Shown: positions 17,559 through 27,202, counted from the stretch's first letter. The stretch: DNA of 64,000 bases from Hydrogenothermus marinus (GCF_003688665.1 NZ_REFO01000010.1:186001-250000); one strand, 5' to 3'. The notes: generated by a model not told the origin, from the letters alone. Made by a program: numbers and translations.

Positions 17559-18142
17559 AAACTTCCTTTTGTAGAAGGTATTTCATCCTTTCTTCTTTTA
17601 TCTATTTCTATAGCATTTCTAATTGCTACTGCAAATGCTTTTGTTAAACATTCAGCAATATGGTGTAAATTTTTACCTGATAAAGCTTTTAGATGAACTG
17701 TTATTCCTGCAGAAAGGGTAAAACCTTTAAAAAATTCTTCCATAAGTTCAAAATCAAACTCTGTAATTTTTCCTTTAAATCCTAAATCATCATAAAAAAT
17801 AAGTGGCCTTCCTGATAAATCTATAGAACATAATGCAAGAGCTTCATCCATAGGTATAATTGCATATCCAAATCTTTTTATTCCTTTTTTATCTCCAAGA
17901 GCTTTTTTTAATGCCTCTCCAAGAACAATACCTGTATCTTCTACTGTGTGATGATGACTTATATGGACATCTCCAGATGCTTTTAGATTTATATCTATTA
18001 ATGAATGCTTTGAAAAACTTTCTATCATATGATTTAAAAATCCAACAGGTGTATCTATATTATTTTTTCCTGTTCCATCTAAATTTATCTCTGCTTCTAT
18101 CTGAGTTTCTTTTGTTTCTCTTTTTATATATGCTTTTCTCAA
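17555..18142 (-). CDS. hisB: Imidazoleglycerol-phosphate dehydratase
   Basis: HisB dehydrates imidazole glycerol phosphate to imidazole acetol phosphate in histidine synthesis. This is the 195-residue monofunctional form, without the phosphatase domain of the enterobacterial enzyme. Manganese-binding motifs are clear: [31 protein letters not shown], and [20 protein letters not shown] near the end. It sits between dnaC and the DeoR-NosL regulator with 4-base overlaps at both ends, so it is translationally coupled to unrelated genes. hisA lies at 46.7 kb, so his genes are scattered. Confidence 0.97.
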   Translation of the reverse strand: MRKAYIKRETKETQIEAEINLDGTGKNNIDTPVGFLNHMIESFSKHSLIDINLKASGDVHISHHHTVEDTGIVLGEALKKALGDKKGIKRFGYAIIPMDEALALCSIDLSGRPLIFYDDLGFKGKITEFDFELMEEFFKGFTLSAGITVHLKALSGKNLHHIAECLTKAFAVAIRNAIEIDKRRKDEIPSTKGSL

Positions 18143-18873
18143 TCTTCATCTTCCTCCTGAAGTCTATTCAAGAAATTTCTTCCTCTAACATCTGGGCCTT
18201 TAACATATATTACTTCACAGATTTCTCTAATCCTTGATGCTATAGAACTTCCTAATTTTTCTTCTAAGGAAGTTTGCATTTCATCATCTGAACTTAAATC
18301 TAAGTTAGATGTAATTATAATTGGTTTTTGCTCATTATATCTATGAATTATTACATAATGTAGGATATCTTTTGCCCAATCTGAAAGTCTTTCTGAACCT
18401 AAGTCATCTAAAACTAAGATAGGTGCATCTAAAACCTCTTCTAAAAGCTCTCTACTTGATGCAGAACCATCAAATGTAAGTTTTAAATCAAAAAGAAGGG
18501 TTCTTGTATCTCTAAATAAGCCTACAATACTTCTTTTTAAAAAGAAATCTTTTAGTATAGAAACTGCAAGATGAGTTTTACCAACACCAGGTGGCCCTAC
18601 AAATAAAATACCTTTTCCTTCTTTATAATCATTGCTTAATACATACTGTTTTGCTTTATTTAATACTAAATCTTGTCCATATGCTTTTGTTGGCATAAAG
18701 TTTTCAAAAGAAACATCTCTATATCTTTTAGGAATTTTCATTCTGTTATAAATATTTTCTGTTATCTCTTTAAGTTTACATTTACATTTATATACAATAT
18801 TTCCTTTTTTTACCCAACCTGTATCTTTGCATATTTTACATTTTATTTTTTCTTCTTGTTTTATAGGCTTCAT
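18139..18873 (-). CDS. dnaC: DnaC/DnaI-type replicative helicase loader ATPase
   Basis: The 244-residue AAA+ protein loads DnaB helicase. The N-terminus has a zinc-binding cluster (C12-x2-C15, then C30-x-C32). The AAA+ core carries Walker A ([14 protein letters not shown]), Walker B ([11 protein letters not shown]), sensor 1 (IIITSNLDL) and an arginine finger region (ASRIREICE). Similar loaders are encoded in Aquifex. The IstB transposition helper family is related, but there is no transposase nearby, so the replication role is preferred. It starts 9 bases after the TetR gene and overlaps hisB. Confidence 0.88.
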   Translation of the reverse strand: MKPIKQEEKIKCKICKDTGWVKKGNIVYKCKCKLKEITENIYNRMKIPKRYRDVSFENFMPTKAYGQDLVLNKAKQYVLSNDYKEGKGILFVGPPGVGKTHLAVSILKDFFLKRSIVGLFRDTRTLLFDLKLTFDGSASSRELLEEVLDAPILVLDDLGSERLSDWAKDILHYVIIHRYNEQKPIIITSNLDLSSDDEMQTSLEEKLGSSIASRIREICEVIYVKGPDVRGRNFLNRLQEEDED

Positions 18874-18882
18874 ATCTATTTC

Positions 18883-19485
18883 TCATCTTTCAAGAATTCC
18901 ATAAAATATCTCATCTATAAAAGAATCAGGATCTGGAACTACAGGGCCTTCTCTTTTTTCTATTACTTTTGCAAAAACTTTTGCTTGTATTGAACCTAAA
19001 ACAAACATAGCAATCTCTTCTGGATCTGATTTTTGTCTTACTATTCCTTCCTTTTGGCCTTCTTCTAAAACTTTTGCTAATGTTTTTTTATAATTTTGAA
19101 CAAAAGAGTGTAAAATGCTTGTAAATTTTTCATTTTCAGACCTTGAAAACTCAAAACATAGTATAGGTACAGCACCTTTTGTCTCTTCTAAAACTTGAAT
19201 ATGTGCTTTTAAAACAAGTTCTAACTTTTCTTTTACTGTTTTTCCTTGTGAAATACCAACTTCAGCACTTTTACTACATCTGATAACATACTCATTTATT
19301 AAGGTTAAAATAATATCATCCATTGTTGGAAAATGCTTAAAGATTGCCGCATCAGTAATTCCAAGTCTTGAAGCTATATTTTTAGCAGTAAATCTTCTAA
19401 GCCCTTCATTAACAATTATATCTGCAGCAACTTTAACAATCTTTTCCTTTGTAGATAACTTTTCAAATTCTACGTCATTAATCAA
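18883..19485 (-). CDS. TetR family transcriptional regulator
   Basis: The 200-residue protein has an N-terminal TetR helix-turn-helix (residues about 13-60: FTAKNIASRLGITDAAIFKHF, recognition helix at its end). A helical ligand-binding C-terminal domain follows, typical in size. Ligand and targets are unknown. It overlaps the DHH phosphoesterase stop by 4 bases, so it is in an operon rather than divergent from a target gene, which argues against simple neighbour control. Confidence 0.9.
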   Translation of the reverse strand: MINDVEFEKLSTKEKIVKVAADIIVNEGLRRFTAKNIASRLGITDAAIFKHFPTMDDIILTLINEYVIRCSKSAEVGISQGKTVKEKLELVLKAHIQVLEETKGAVPILCFEFSRSENEKFTSILHSFVQNYKKTLAKVLEEGQKEGIVRQKSDPEEIAMFVLGSIQAKVFAKVIEKREGPVVPDPDSFIDEIFYGILER

Positions 19486-20354
19486 TCATTAACCTCCTTA
19501 ACAATTATATTGCAAAATTCATTTAGCGATATTCCAGCTCCTGCTGCATGCTTATGCCCACCACCTTTAAGTATTTTGGCTAATTCTAATGCTGTTGGTT
19601 TTTGGCCTTCTATACTTCTAAAACTTAATTTTACGAAATTACCACTTATATTAAATAAAGCTACTGCTTCACCATATTTATCAGATAAAATATTACCTAT
19701 TTCTGACTGAAATAGACCAGTATTAAAAGATTTTACATTATAATTTCCTATTTTCAAAATTGTTGGCTCTGCATTTTCTACAAATTTATTGATTAAATAA
19801 TCTGTAAATTCTGTTATTATCTTGCCTTTCTCTTCTATATCTTTAGTATCTATATCTAATAACCCTTTTAATTTTTCTGGATTATTTACAAAGATAGAAA
19901 TATAGTTATTTAAATATTTGGTTTCCTCTCCAAATTCCCATTTCCATATATCTTTGTCTTCAACAAGTTTTATAAATTTAGGAATTGGCTCTCCAAATAG
20001 ATATTTCCAAGTTAAAGATGCTCCACTACTATTATTATCAAATACAAATACGAAATTTTCATATTTCTTAGCTAAATTCTCAAGTTCCTCTTTTACACCA
20101 ATATGATGATCTATATTTATTACTTTTTTTGCTTTTTCTAAAATTCTTTTTGCATCCTCTTCTCTTAATGCAAAATCAACAATATAAACTACTGTATCTT
20201 TATCTATATTATTTAAAATTTCTTCAAAATCTTCTTCTTTATAATTATGACTTAAAGGAAATAATTTAGCATTAGGAAATTTTTTTAGTAAAACTGATGC
20301 AGACGTTGTACCATCATTACAATTTTTATGATAAATACCTATCACTTTTTCCAT
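19482..20354 (-). CDS. DHH/DHHA1 family phosphoesterase
   Basis: The 290-residue protein has the family motifs: NCNDGTTSAS in place of the usual DxDG motif, VYIVDFAL, the name-giving VINIDHHIG, DNNSSGASLTW, and the DHHA1 nucleotide-binding end GGGHKHAAGAG. It resembles oligoribonuclease/phosphoesterase types (NrnA and relatives) and could degrade nanoRNA or cyclic dinucleotide breakdown products; the exact substrate is undetermined. The first metal motif is unusual: Asn replaces the usual first Asp (HKNCNDGT rather than HxDxDG). Confidence 0.85.
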   Translation of the reverse strand: MEKVIGIYHKNCNDGTTSASVLLKKFPNAKLFPLSHNYKEEDFEEILNNIDKDTVVYIVDFALREEDAKRILEKAKKVINIDHHIGVKEELENLAKKYENFVFVFDNNSSGASLTWKYLFGEPIPKFIKLVEDKDIWKWEFGEETKYLNNYISIFVNNPEKLKGLLDIDTKDIEEKGKIITEFTDYLINKFVENAEPTILKIGNYNVKSFNTGLFQSEIGNILSDKYGEAVALFNISGNFVKLSFRSIEGQKPTALELAKILKGGGHKHAAGAGISLNEFCNIIVKEVND

Positions 20355-20398
20355 ATTACACCTTTTTTTTTAAGAAAGATAATTAAAAATATTATAGA

Positions 20399-20980
20399 TT
20401 AATTAATTTCTAATTTTGGATACTTTTTTTCTTTATCTACTATATGAATATCTTCTACTGCAAATTTGTTTTCTTTTAATAGGTTAAATAAACCTACTGC
20501 ATCTTCCTTTTTCTTTAAGCCAAAAACAAGACCACAGTGAGGATAAATTTCTTTTGGAACAGGTAGCATAACATATTTTTTATTTAGTTTTTTTTCTTCA
20601 AGCCATTTATTTGCCCTTAAACCTTCGGCAACTGAAACAAATGTTATTAAATATTTTGGCTTTTTTGTGAAAAAAATATCAAGAAGATGTTTTTTTATAT
20701 GAAGTTTTACACCAAGAGAAATAAACTTAATTTTATCAATTAATTTCTCTCCTTTAAAACCTTTTCCTCTTTCTATTATTGCTACATAATAACCATTTTC
20801 TTCTTTAAACTCTATTAGTTTATTACCTGTTTCAAAAGCCCATGAAGAAATATCCTTTTTAAATGCTTTATCATCTGCAATAACTTTTATTTTCTCCCCA
20901 ACAGGTATATTTTTTAGTTCTTTAGAAACAATAGTTAAAGGAATAGGACAGAATAAGCCTCTTGTATCAACTACTTTCAT
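20399..20980 (-). CDS. TusA-like sulfur carrier domain fused to a DUF3343-like domain
   Basis: The 193-residue protein is two small sulfur-related domains joined. Residues 1-72 form a TusA/SirA domain with the active C-P-x-P motif (RGLFCPIPLTIV, Cys11). Residues about 108-180 resemble DUF3343, proposed to be a Se/S carrier: YLITFVSVAEGLRANKWL, then MLPVPKEIYPHCGLVFG with one conserved cysteine (Cys149). Two cysteines in one chain suggest an internal persulfide relay, for example in tRNA thiolation, molybdopterin or sulfur oxidation. Its stop is followed by a 1-base overlap arrangement with the HIT gene upstream. The linker (residues 75-105) is basic and amphipathic. Confidence 0.8.
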   Translation of the reverse strand: MKVVDTRGLFCPIPLTIVSKELKNIPVGEKIKVIADDKAFKKDISSWAFETGNKLIEFKEENGYYVAIIERGKGFKGEKLIDKIKFISLGVKLHIKKHLLDIFFTKKPKYLITFVSVAEGLRANKWLEEKKLNKKYVMLPVPKEIYPHCGLVFGLKKKEDAVGLFNLLKENKFAVEDIHIVDKEKKYPKLEIN

Positions 20981-21339
20981 TATTTACAGATTAACCTCCC
21001 TAAGGGTTCTCCACCAAGTAAGTGCCAATGTATATGCGGAACTTCTTGACCAGCATCTGTACCATTATTTACTATTAATCTAAATCCAGTTTCTGCTATA
21101 CCTAATTTTTTCGCTATCTCATTTGCTTTTAAGATTATATGTCCAATTAAAGGTTTATGACTTCCTTCTAAATAAAGATTATTTGGGATATGAACTTTTG
21201 GAACAAGAAGAATATGAACTTTTGCCTGAGGATTTATATCTTTAAATGCTATCATTAAATCATCTTCATAAACAATTTCTGCAGGAACTTCTTTTGCTAT
21301 TATCTTACAAAAAATGCAATCTTCTATTACCTTTGACAT
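20980..21339 (-). CDS. HIT family (HINT-like) hydrolase
   Basis: The 119-residue protein is a histidine triad nucleotide hydrolase. It begins with an HINT-type zinc-like CIFCKI segment and ends with the catalytic triad H-x-H-x-H in VPHIHWHLLGG. HINT enzymes hydrolyse AMP-lysine and other purine phosphoramidates. It lies 2 bases after hflX and overlaps the TusA-DUF3343 gene by one base. Confidence 0.93.
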   Translation of the reverse strand: MSKVIEDCIFCKIIAKEVPAEIVYEDDLMIAFKDINPQAKVHILLVPKVHIPNNLYLEGSHKPLIGHIILKANEIAKKLGIAETGFRLIVNNGTDAGQEVPHIHWHLLGGEPLGRLICK

Positions 21340-21341
21340 TT

Positions 21342-22469
21342 TTATCCTCCTACTACCAATTTTTTAGAATATTCTAAAGCCTTTTCTTTTAATATCTCAT
21401 AAATTTTTTCTAAATTCCATCCTTTTTCTACTGAAACTACAATAGCTTTTTTACCATTTGAAATTAAAGTTTCATCTGTTGCATCTAAATATTCTTTAGA
21501 AGGTATTACTTTATCAATTTTATTTAGGATTAAGATAGTTTCTTTATCTAATGCTCCTATTTCATTTAAAACCTTTTCTACAGCTTCTACTTTTTTAAGC
21601 CAGTTTTCATCTGATACATCTACAACATGTAAAATAATATCTGCTTCTTGAATTTCTTCTAAGGTTACCATAAATGCATCCATTAATTCTTGAGGCATAT
21701 TTTGTACAAAACCTACTGTATCTGTAATTAATATCTTTTGAGGTATATCTGGAAACTGGATATATGAAGTTTTTGTATCTAAGGTTGCAAAAAGCTGATC
21801 TGAAATAAATGTTTCTCTTTTTGTAAGTCTTTTTAAAAGAGTAGATTTTCCTGCGTTTGTATATCCAACAAGAGATACTTTAAGTATATTTGGATTTTTA
21901 TTTCTCCATTTTCTTTGTTCAAATCTTTGTTTTTCTATCTCTTTTAGCTCTTTTTTTATTTTAGATATTCTATCTTTTATAGTTCTTGCTTTTATTTCTC
22001 CTATTTTTTCTCCGGAACCTTTTGTTTTAAATCCTCCACCAATACGAGATAGCTTTTTTCCTTTTTGTCCATAAACTCTTGGAAGTTCATGTTCAAGAAG
22101 TGCAAGTTCTACTTGTAATTTTGCTTGTTTTGTTTTAGCTCTTTCTGAAAAAATAGATAATATTAAATCTGTTCTATCATAAACATCAACCATTACAATA
22201 TTTTCTAAATTTACTACCTGAACAGCAGAAAGCTCTCCATCTACAATTACAAAATCTGCTTTTGTTCCTTCAATTAATTCTTTTAATTGTTTTGCTTTTC
22301 CTTTTCCTATATAAGTAGCAGGATCTATAGAATCTCTTTTTTGATAAAGTTTACCAATTACTTTACCATCTAAAGCTTTTACTAATCCTTCAAGCTCATT
22401 AAGGGAATATTTAACCTCTTTCTCTGTTTTATCTTTAGTTTGAAGTCCAACTAATATTGCTCTCATCAT
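21342..22469 (-). CDS. hflX: Ribosome-associated GTPase HflX
   Basis: HflX binds the 50S E site and can split stalled or heat-damaged 70S ribosomes. The 375-residue protein has the N-terminal HflX domain (TYIGKGKAKQLKELI; DRTDLILSIFSERAKTKQAK), a coiled linker (IGEIKARTIKDRI), and the G domain: G1 GYTNAGKSTLLKRL, G3 DTVGFV, G4 NKID. Clustering with miaA and hfq is conserved with proteobacteria. The start is ATG 22469; an ATG one codon later is also possible. Confidence 0.96.
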   Translation of the reverse strand: MMRAILVGLQTKDKTEKEVKYSLNELEGLVKALDGKVIGKLYQKRDSIDPATYIGKGKAKQLKELIEGTKADFVIVDGELSAVQVVNLENIVMVDVYDRTDLILSIFSERAKTKQAKLQVELALLEHELPRVYGQKGKKLSRIGGGFKTKGSGEKIGEIKARTIKDRISKIKKELKEIEKQRFEQRKWRNKNPNILKVSLVGYTNAGKSTLLKRLTKRETFISDQLFATLDTKTSYIQFPDIPQKILITDTVGFVQNMPQELMDAFMVTLEEIQEADIILHVVDVSDENWLKKVEAVEKVLNEIGALDKETILILNKIDKVIPSKEYLDATDETLISNGKKAIVVSVEKGWNLEKIYEILKEKALEYSKKLVVGG

Positions 22470-22493
22470 AGATGAAAATTTAGTAAAAATAGT

Positions 22494-22685
22494 TTACATG
22501 TCAATAACAATAGTACTGATTGCATGTTTAAAAATAAGCTGCTTTTCTCCAGCAACATCTAAAAGTATTGTAAACTGGTCAAATGCCTCTATTTTCCCTG
22601 TAATTCTTGTACCTCTTGTGAGATATATTGTAATCTCTTTACCTTCTTCTTTAATCTCAGTTAGAATTTCAGTTTGTATATCCAT
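22494..22685 (-). CDS. hfq: RNA chaperone Hfq (short form, 63 residues)
   Basis: Hfq is a hexameric Sm-like protein that pairs sRNAs with mRNAs. The Sm1 motif is visible in IYLTRGTRITGKIEAFDQFTI and the Sm2 motif in LIFKHAISTIVI (KH box), giving an essentially complete Sm core. The protein stops right after Sm2 and has only about 15 residues before Sm1, so the C-terminal tail of enteric Hfq is absent. Gene order miaA-hfq-hflX supports the assignment. It implies sRNA regulation, though I see no sRNA gene here. Confidence 0.93.
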   Translation of the reverse strand: MDIQTEILTEIKEEGKEITIYLTRGTRITGKIEAFDQFTILLDVAGEKQLIFKHAISTIVIDM

Positions 22686-23597
22686 CTATTTCCTCCTTTT
22701 TATTATTTCTAATATATAGTTTACCAAATTATATTCATCTTTTATATCTATAAAATACCATTTATCATCCTTAAATTTTTTACGGAATGTTCTTATCTGT
22801 CTTTTTGCAAATGCTTTTGTATTTTTTATTATATTTTCTTTTGCTTCTTCTAAACTACATTTTCCTTTAAAATAAGGAATAAGCTCTTTATATCCTATTG
22901 CTTGCATAGATGTTATGCTATTTTCATATCCTTTGTCCAATAAAAATTTGACTTCATCTAAAAGACCTTTTTCTATCATTTTATCAACCCTTTTTTCTAT
23001 TCTTTCCATTATCTGATTTCTATCTCTTTCAAATACAAAACCTATAAAATCATATAAAGGCTTATCTTCATTTTTATGAAAAGATGAAAAAGGTTTTCCT
23101 GTAAGGTAATAAACTTCTAAAGCTCTAACAACTCTTTTTTTATCATTTGGATGTATTTTTTCTGCATAGACTGGATCTACTTCTTTTAGTTTTTCATAAA
23201 GCAATTCAGATGATTCTTTATATAGTTTATTTCTTAAATTCCAGTCTGCTGTTGGAATTTCTGATAATCCGTATAAAAGGGAGTTTATATAAAGCCAAGT
23301 TCCTCCAACTACAATAGCTGTTTTTCCTTTTTCTGTTATTTCTTTTATTTTTTCTTTTGCTAAACTAATAAAATCTTTTACATCAAAAAACTCATTTGGA
23401 TATCTAATATCTATTAAATAATGGGGAATGCCTTCCATTTCTTCTTTTGTTGGTTTTGCAGTTCCAATATCCATATATTTATATACCATCATGGAGTCTG
23501 CACTTATTATTTCTCCATCTATTTCTTTTGCTAAATTTATAGCTGTCTCTGTTTTACCTGTAGCAGTAGTTCCTGTAATTATAATTAATTTATTCAA
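22686..23597 (-). CDS. miaA: tRNA dimethylallyltransferase
   Basis: MiaA adds a dimethylallyl group to A37 of tRNAs reading UNN codons. The 303-residue protein has the P-loop GTTATGKTETAINLA, the DSMMVYKYMDIGTAKPT segment that binds substrate, and the C-terminal KRQIRTFRKKFKDDKWYF region. It is the first gene of the miaA-hfq-hflX group and probably of the whole minus-strand series reaching 15.5 kb. hfq begins right after its stop. Confidence 0.97.
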   Translation of the reverse strand: MNKLIIITGTTATGKTETAINLAKEIDGEIISADSMMVYKYMDIGTAKPTKEEMEGIPHYLIDIRYPNEFFDVKDFISLAKEKIKEITEKGKTAIVVGGTWLYINSLLYGLSEIPTADWNLRNKLYKESSELLYEKLKEVDPVYAEKIHPNDKKRVVRALEVYYLTGKPFSSFHKNEDKPLYDFIGFVFERDRNQIMERIEKRVDKMIEKGLLDEVKFLLDKGYENSITSMQAIGYKELIPYFKGKCSLEEAKENIIKNTKAFAKRQIRTFRKKFKDDKWYFIDIKDEYNLVNYILEIIKRRK

Positions 23598-23680
23598 TAA
23601 TGCTACCTCTTGCCTTTTTTTATTTTTTATAATATAAAATAATAATAATTAAATATATAAAATATAGGGATTTTTAAAAT

Positions 23681-24343
23681 TTGGTCAAAAAAAGAGAAAC
23701 TCAAAGCTCTATAGAGAAAGCTTTAAATTTAATAGAGATTTTGAAAGAAAAGGAAAGGTTAGGAGTAACAGATCTTAGCAGATTACTTGGTTTAAATAAA
23801 AATAATGTATTTAGACTTCTAGCAACTTTACAGGTTGAAGGTATTATAGAACAAGATGAAGAAACTGAAGAGTATAAATTAGGAACAAAGGTTTTATATT
23901 TAGAATATGCTTATCTTCAAGGAAGAAACTTTTTGAAAAAATCAAAACCTTATTTAAGACAACTTAGAAGAGAGTTAAATGAAACTGTTTATATATCAAT
24001 CTTAGATAAAGATGATATTATTTATATATATAGTGAAGAAGCAAATAGATCAGTTTTAGTTCATTCAAGAATAGCAAAAAGATTTAAAGCAAAAGATACT
24101 GCTCCCGGTAGAGCATTATTAAAAGCAAAAAAAGGAAAAAAACAAGAAATTATAGAATATGATTTCCAAGGATTAGAATTAGAAGTTTCTGAAGTAGCAA
24201 CAGTAATTTATGAGGATAAAATACCTAAAGCTGCTATATCTGTAGTTGCTCCTATAAGTAGATTAAATCCATCTAATGTTCTTGAAGTTAAAGAAAAAAT
24301 TTTAAACTGTGCAAATAAAATTTCACAATCTCTTTCTGTTTAA
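23681..24343 (+). CDS. IclR family transcriptional regulator
   Basis: The 220-residue protein starts at TTG 23681. It has the N-terminal IclR winged helix (EKALNLIEILKEKERLG; DLSRLLGLNKNNVFRLLATL) and the C-terminal effector domain (GRNFLKKSKPYLRQL; DTAPGRALLKAKKG; AISVVAPISRLNPS). IclR regulators respond to small carbon compounds; the effector here is unknown. It is monocistronic, divergent from miaA and convergent with lptD. Its stop and the lptD stop share the tetramer TTAA. Confidence 0.92.
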   Translation: MVKKRETQSSIEKALNLIEILKEKERLGVTDLSRLLGLNKNNVFRLLATLQVEGIIEQDEETEEYKLGTKVLYLEYAYLQGRNFLKKSKPYLRQLRRELNETVYISILDKDDIIYIYSEEANRSVLVHSRIAKRFKAKDTAPGRALLKAKKGKKQEIIEYDFQGLELEVSEVATVIYEDKIPKAAISVVAPISRLNPSNVLEVKEKILNCANKISQSLSV

Positions 24344-26361
24344 TCTTCAGTTGGTTTTAATAATGGAAAATTGTAGCTAAAGTTTATTATATTTAATGTA
24401 AGAGTTATAACTTTATAGCTTTTTCCTGTAGTTTTATTAAAATCTTTAATATAATCTAATTTTACATACCAGCATTTTCTATTAAAGGTTAGACTTCCCC
24501 TTTTTTGCTGAATATACCCTTCTTTTATATTAGATAATATAGAAAAATTTAAAGAAATATTTTTATAATTTGCAGATATACTATTTAACAACTGATTTGT
24601 TGAATTTTGTTCTCCTTTATCAAAAGAATGAGACATAGAGTATCTAAAGTATTTAGTTATAGGAAAACTAAAACTTGATATAGTTCTTACTATCTGATTT
24701 TTTTTAAAATCATAAAATAAAGTATTTTCACCTGTAAAGCTATTTATACTATATATAAAACTATTTCTAAAAGGTTTTTTTCTACCTTCATAAAGGTTAT
24801 CACCTATATAATATTCATTTAAAAATGTATATCCTGTAGATATTTCCCATCTAAAATAGTTATTATTTTGAAAATCAAATATGTTATATAAAGACAAATC
24901 TATATCTTTTTTGGCTGGTATTCTATCTTCTTTGTCAAAGATAGGAAGTTTTTCTTGATTTACTTTATTTATATAATTAAACTGGATTATAGGGATTATG
25001 TTATGTGTAAAATTTGAATATTTTTTTTGAAAAATAGAGCTTACTCTATCTTTTATTTCTACCAAATTTCTTGATGGATTTTTTTCTGGATTTTCTTTAA
25101 CATTAGCATATAAAGTACTTCTTGGGATAAATTCAAAAGAGTTTGTAATATATTTATAAGGAGTTGAAAGTATAAATCTAAATTGGTTATCAGATCTTAA
25201 TCCTCGTGTTCCTTTTTTTCTATAAAAGTTTGTATTTACACTTAAAAAATCATAATAAATATTTGAAAATAAAGGCCTTTCTTTCCAGTAAAATCTAACT
25301 TCTGGAAGTCTTTGTAGAGTATACTCGTTATTTTTGGTAGATAAATCATATAAAAAATCAAAATTTATTTCTACGGTAAAATCCTTAGTTTCTGTTAAAG
25401 CTAAAATCTGAGATTTTGTATATGAAGTATATCTTAAAGTTGAAGTATTATAAAAATCTTCATAAAAATATTTATCACTTGGAATATTTAATCTTAAAAA
25501 TAGCTTTGTATTATTAAACAGATTAAATCTACCATCACTTTCTAAAAGCCAGCGATTTTCTAAACTTCCTATATTTCTACCTTCCCACCAAGAACCATTT
25601 GATTTTTCTTTAAAAAAGAATGTATTTAGATTTATATATTCTGAAGGTGAAAATTTTTTCCTATATTCAATATCAATACCTTTACCTTGTTTATTTCTAT
25701 AATCTAAGGTAAAAGTTGAGTCAGAACTTTTATCTATTACTAAATAAAAAGGAATTTTTAATATAAAATCATTATAGGTGTCTTGAGAGATTAAAAAAGG
25801 TAAAAATCCTGTTTTCCTTCTTGCAGTTGGATATTTAAAATAAGGAGTATAAAATAAAGGAGCTTTACAGAAAAAGAAGAATACATTTTTTGCAGTCAAA
25901 TAATCATTCTTTTTAAAATTTCCATCAAATGAGTAAATAAACCAGTCATATTGATCAAATGAGCAACTTGAAAACTTAGCTTTTTCAAAATAAAAAATAT
26001 CTTTTTGTTTTTCTATTTTTTTAGCTTTTATAAAATATTTATTTTCAAAAGATATTTGAACTTGATAAAACTCTCCATTTTTAGTCTCAAAGTTATACCA
26101 ACCTTTACGTGCTATTAAATGATACTTAGGAGATTTTATATCTGTTTTTGTATCAAATTTTATTATTTTCTTTGTTTTATTAAAAATTAGTTTTTCTGAG
26201 TTTACTGTAATATCTTGATACTTTAAAACAACCTTTCCTTTAGCAATAATATTATCCTTATCTATTTTTTCTATAGAATTTGCTTCAAGATATACCTTTT
26301 CTGCAAAAGAGAAAGAAAAAATTAACAGTGTTAAAATAAATAACCTAAAAAATTTTGCCAA
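24340..26361 (-). CDS. lptD: LPS-assembly protein LptD
   Basis: LptD is the outer-membrane barrel that inserts lipopolysaccharide at the cell surface. The 673-residue protein has a signal peptide (KFFRLFILTLLIFSFSFAE). An N-terminal OstA/LptA-like beta-jellyroll follows (KVYLEANSIEKIDKDNIIAKG; residues 20-130). A plug-to-barrel transition contains cysteines (FSSCSFDQYDW; FFFFCKAPLFYTPYFKYP) and the conserved RRKTGFLPF. The rest is a long beta barrel. It is shorter than enteric LptD (about 780), as is common outside proteobacteria. It shows the organism has LPS. Confidence 0.93.
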   Translation of the reverse strand: MAKFFRLFILTLLIFSFSFAEKVYLEANSIEKIDKDNIIAKGKVVLKYQDITVNSEKLIFNKTKKIIKFDTKTDIKSPKYHLIARKGWYNFETKNGEFYQVQISFENKYFIKAKKIEKQKDIFYFEKAKFSSCSFDQYDWFIYSFDGNFKKNDYLTAKNVFFFFCKAPLFYTPYFKYPTARRKTGFLPFLISQDTYNDFILKIPFYLVIDKSSDSTFTLDYRNKQGKGIDIEYRKKFSPSEYINLNTFFFKEKSNGSWWEGRNIGSLENRWLLESDGRFNLFNNTKLFLRLNIPSDKYFYEDFYNTSTLRYTSYTKSQILALTETKDFTVEINFDFLYDLSTKNNEYTLQRLPEVRFYWKERPLFSNIYYDFLSVNTNFYRKKGTRGLRSDNQFRFILSTPYKYITNSFEFIPRSTLYANVKENPEKNPSRNLVEIKDRVSSIFQKKYSNFTHNIIPIIQFNYINKVNQEKLPIFDKEDRIPAKKDIDLSLYNIFDFQNNNYFRWEISTGYTFLNEYYIGDNLYEGRKKPFRNSFIYSINSFTGENTLFYDFKKNQIVRTISSFSFPITKYFRYSMSHSFDKGEQNSTNQLLNSISANYKNISLNFSILSNIKEGYIQQKRGSLTFNRKCWYVKLDYIKDFNKTTGKSYKVITLTLNIINFSYNFPLLKPTED

Positions 26362-26422
26362 ACTAAAGCCTCAGAATATATTTTTACAGAAAATAATTAT
26401 AAAACATTAAAAGAGGTAAATT

Positions 26423-27202
26423 TTGGAGAAACCAAGAGAATGGCTTAGAGAAAAAAGTATTGCTAAACAAGTTTTAAAAGATTCAAATGTTATTTTGCAA
26501 GTATTAGATGCAAGAATTCCTTTTGAAACAAGAAATAAAACAGTAGAGCAACTTGCAAAAGAAAGAAATAAAAAATTAATATTTATTTTAAATAAATCTG
26601 ATTTAGTTGATAAAAGTTTTTTAGAAAAAGCAAAAAAAGAGCTTGAAAAAGAATATCCAACAATTATTTTTTCTGTAAAAAATAATAAAGGATTAAAAGA
26701 GTTATTATCCTTATTAAGAAAAATAGCAAAAGAAAAAGGTATTATAAAAGTTGGTATACTTGGATATCCAAATGTTGGAAAATCTTCACTAATAAACTCT
26801 TTGAAAAGAAAGAAAGTAGCAACTACATCTCCTAAACCTGGTATGACAAGAGGTAAACAGCTTATAAAACTTGATGAAAATATATTTTTAATAGATACTC
26901 CTGGTATTATTACCCTTGAATATCCAGAAGATTTGGCACTAAAAGGTTCTTGGATACCAGATAAGTTAGAATATCCAGTAGATGTTGCAATAAAACTTTT
27001 AGAAAAAATTTTAGAAAAAAAACCTGATGCTTTAGAAAAAGCATATAAAATAAAGGTAGATAATAATCCTGTAAAAACATTAGAAAATATTGGAGAAAAA
27101 CTTAACTATAAAATTTCCGGTGGAGATATAGATTATGATAGAGTAGCTAAAAAAATTCTATGGGATTGGTTAAAAGGTAATTTAAAAGCATATTGGATAT
27201 AA
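26423..27202 (+). CDS. rbgA: Ribosome biogenesis GTPase (YlqF/RbgA family)
   Basis: The 259-residue circularly permuted GTPase is involved in late 50S assembly. The motif order shows the permutation: G4 (LNKSDLVDK) comes before G1 (GYPNVGKSSLINSL), then G2 region (TSPKPGMTRGKQ) and G3 (DTPGI). Start is TTG at 26423 after GAGGTAAATTT. Its C-terminal helical domain is somewhat short compared with Bacillus RbgA (about 280). It heads the rbgA-dnaX-ybaB-recR run. Confidence 0.9.
   Translation: MEKPREWLREKSIAKQVLKDSNVILQVLDARIPFETRNKTVEQLAKERNKKLIFILNKSDLVDKSFLEKAKKELEKEYPTIIFSVKNNKGLKELLSLLRKIAKEKGIIKVGILGYPNVGKSSLINSLKRKKVATTSPKPGMTRGKQLIKLDENIFLIDTPGIITLEYPEDLALKGSWIPDKLEYPVDVAIKLLEKILEKKPDALEKAYKIKVDNNPVKTLENIGEKLNYKISGGDIDYDRVAKKILWDWLKGNLKAYWI

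Noticed and set aside
18139-18873. IstB transposition helper for the AAA+ ATPase
   Set aside because: No transposase or terminal repeats nearby; the N-terminal cysteine cluster and context fit a DnaC-type loader.
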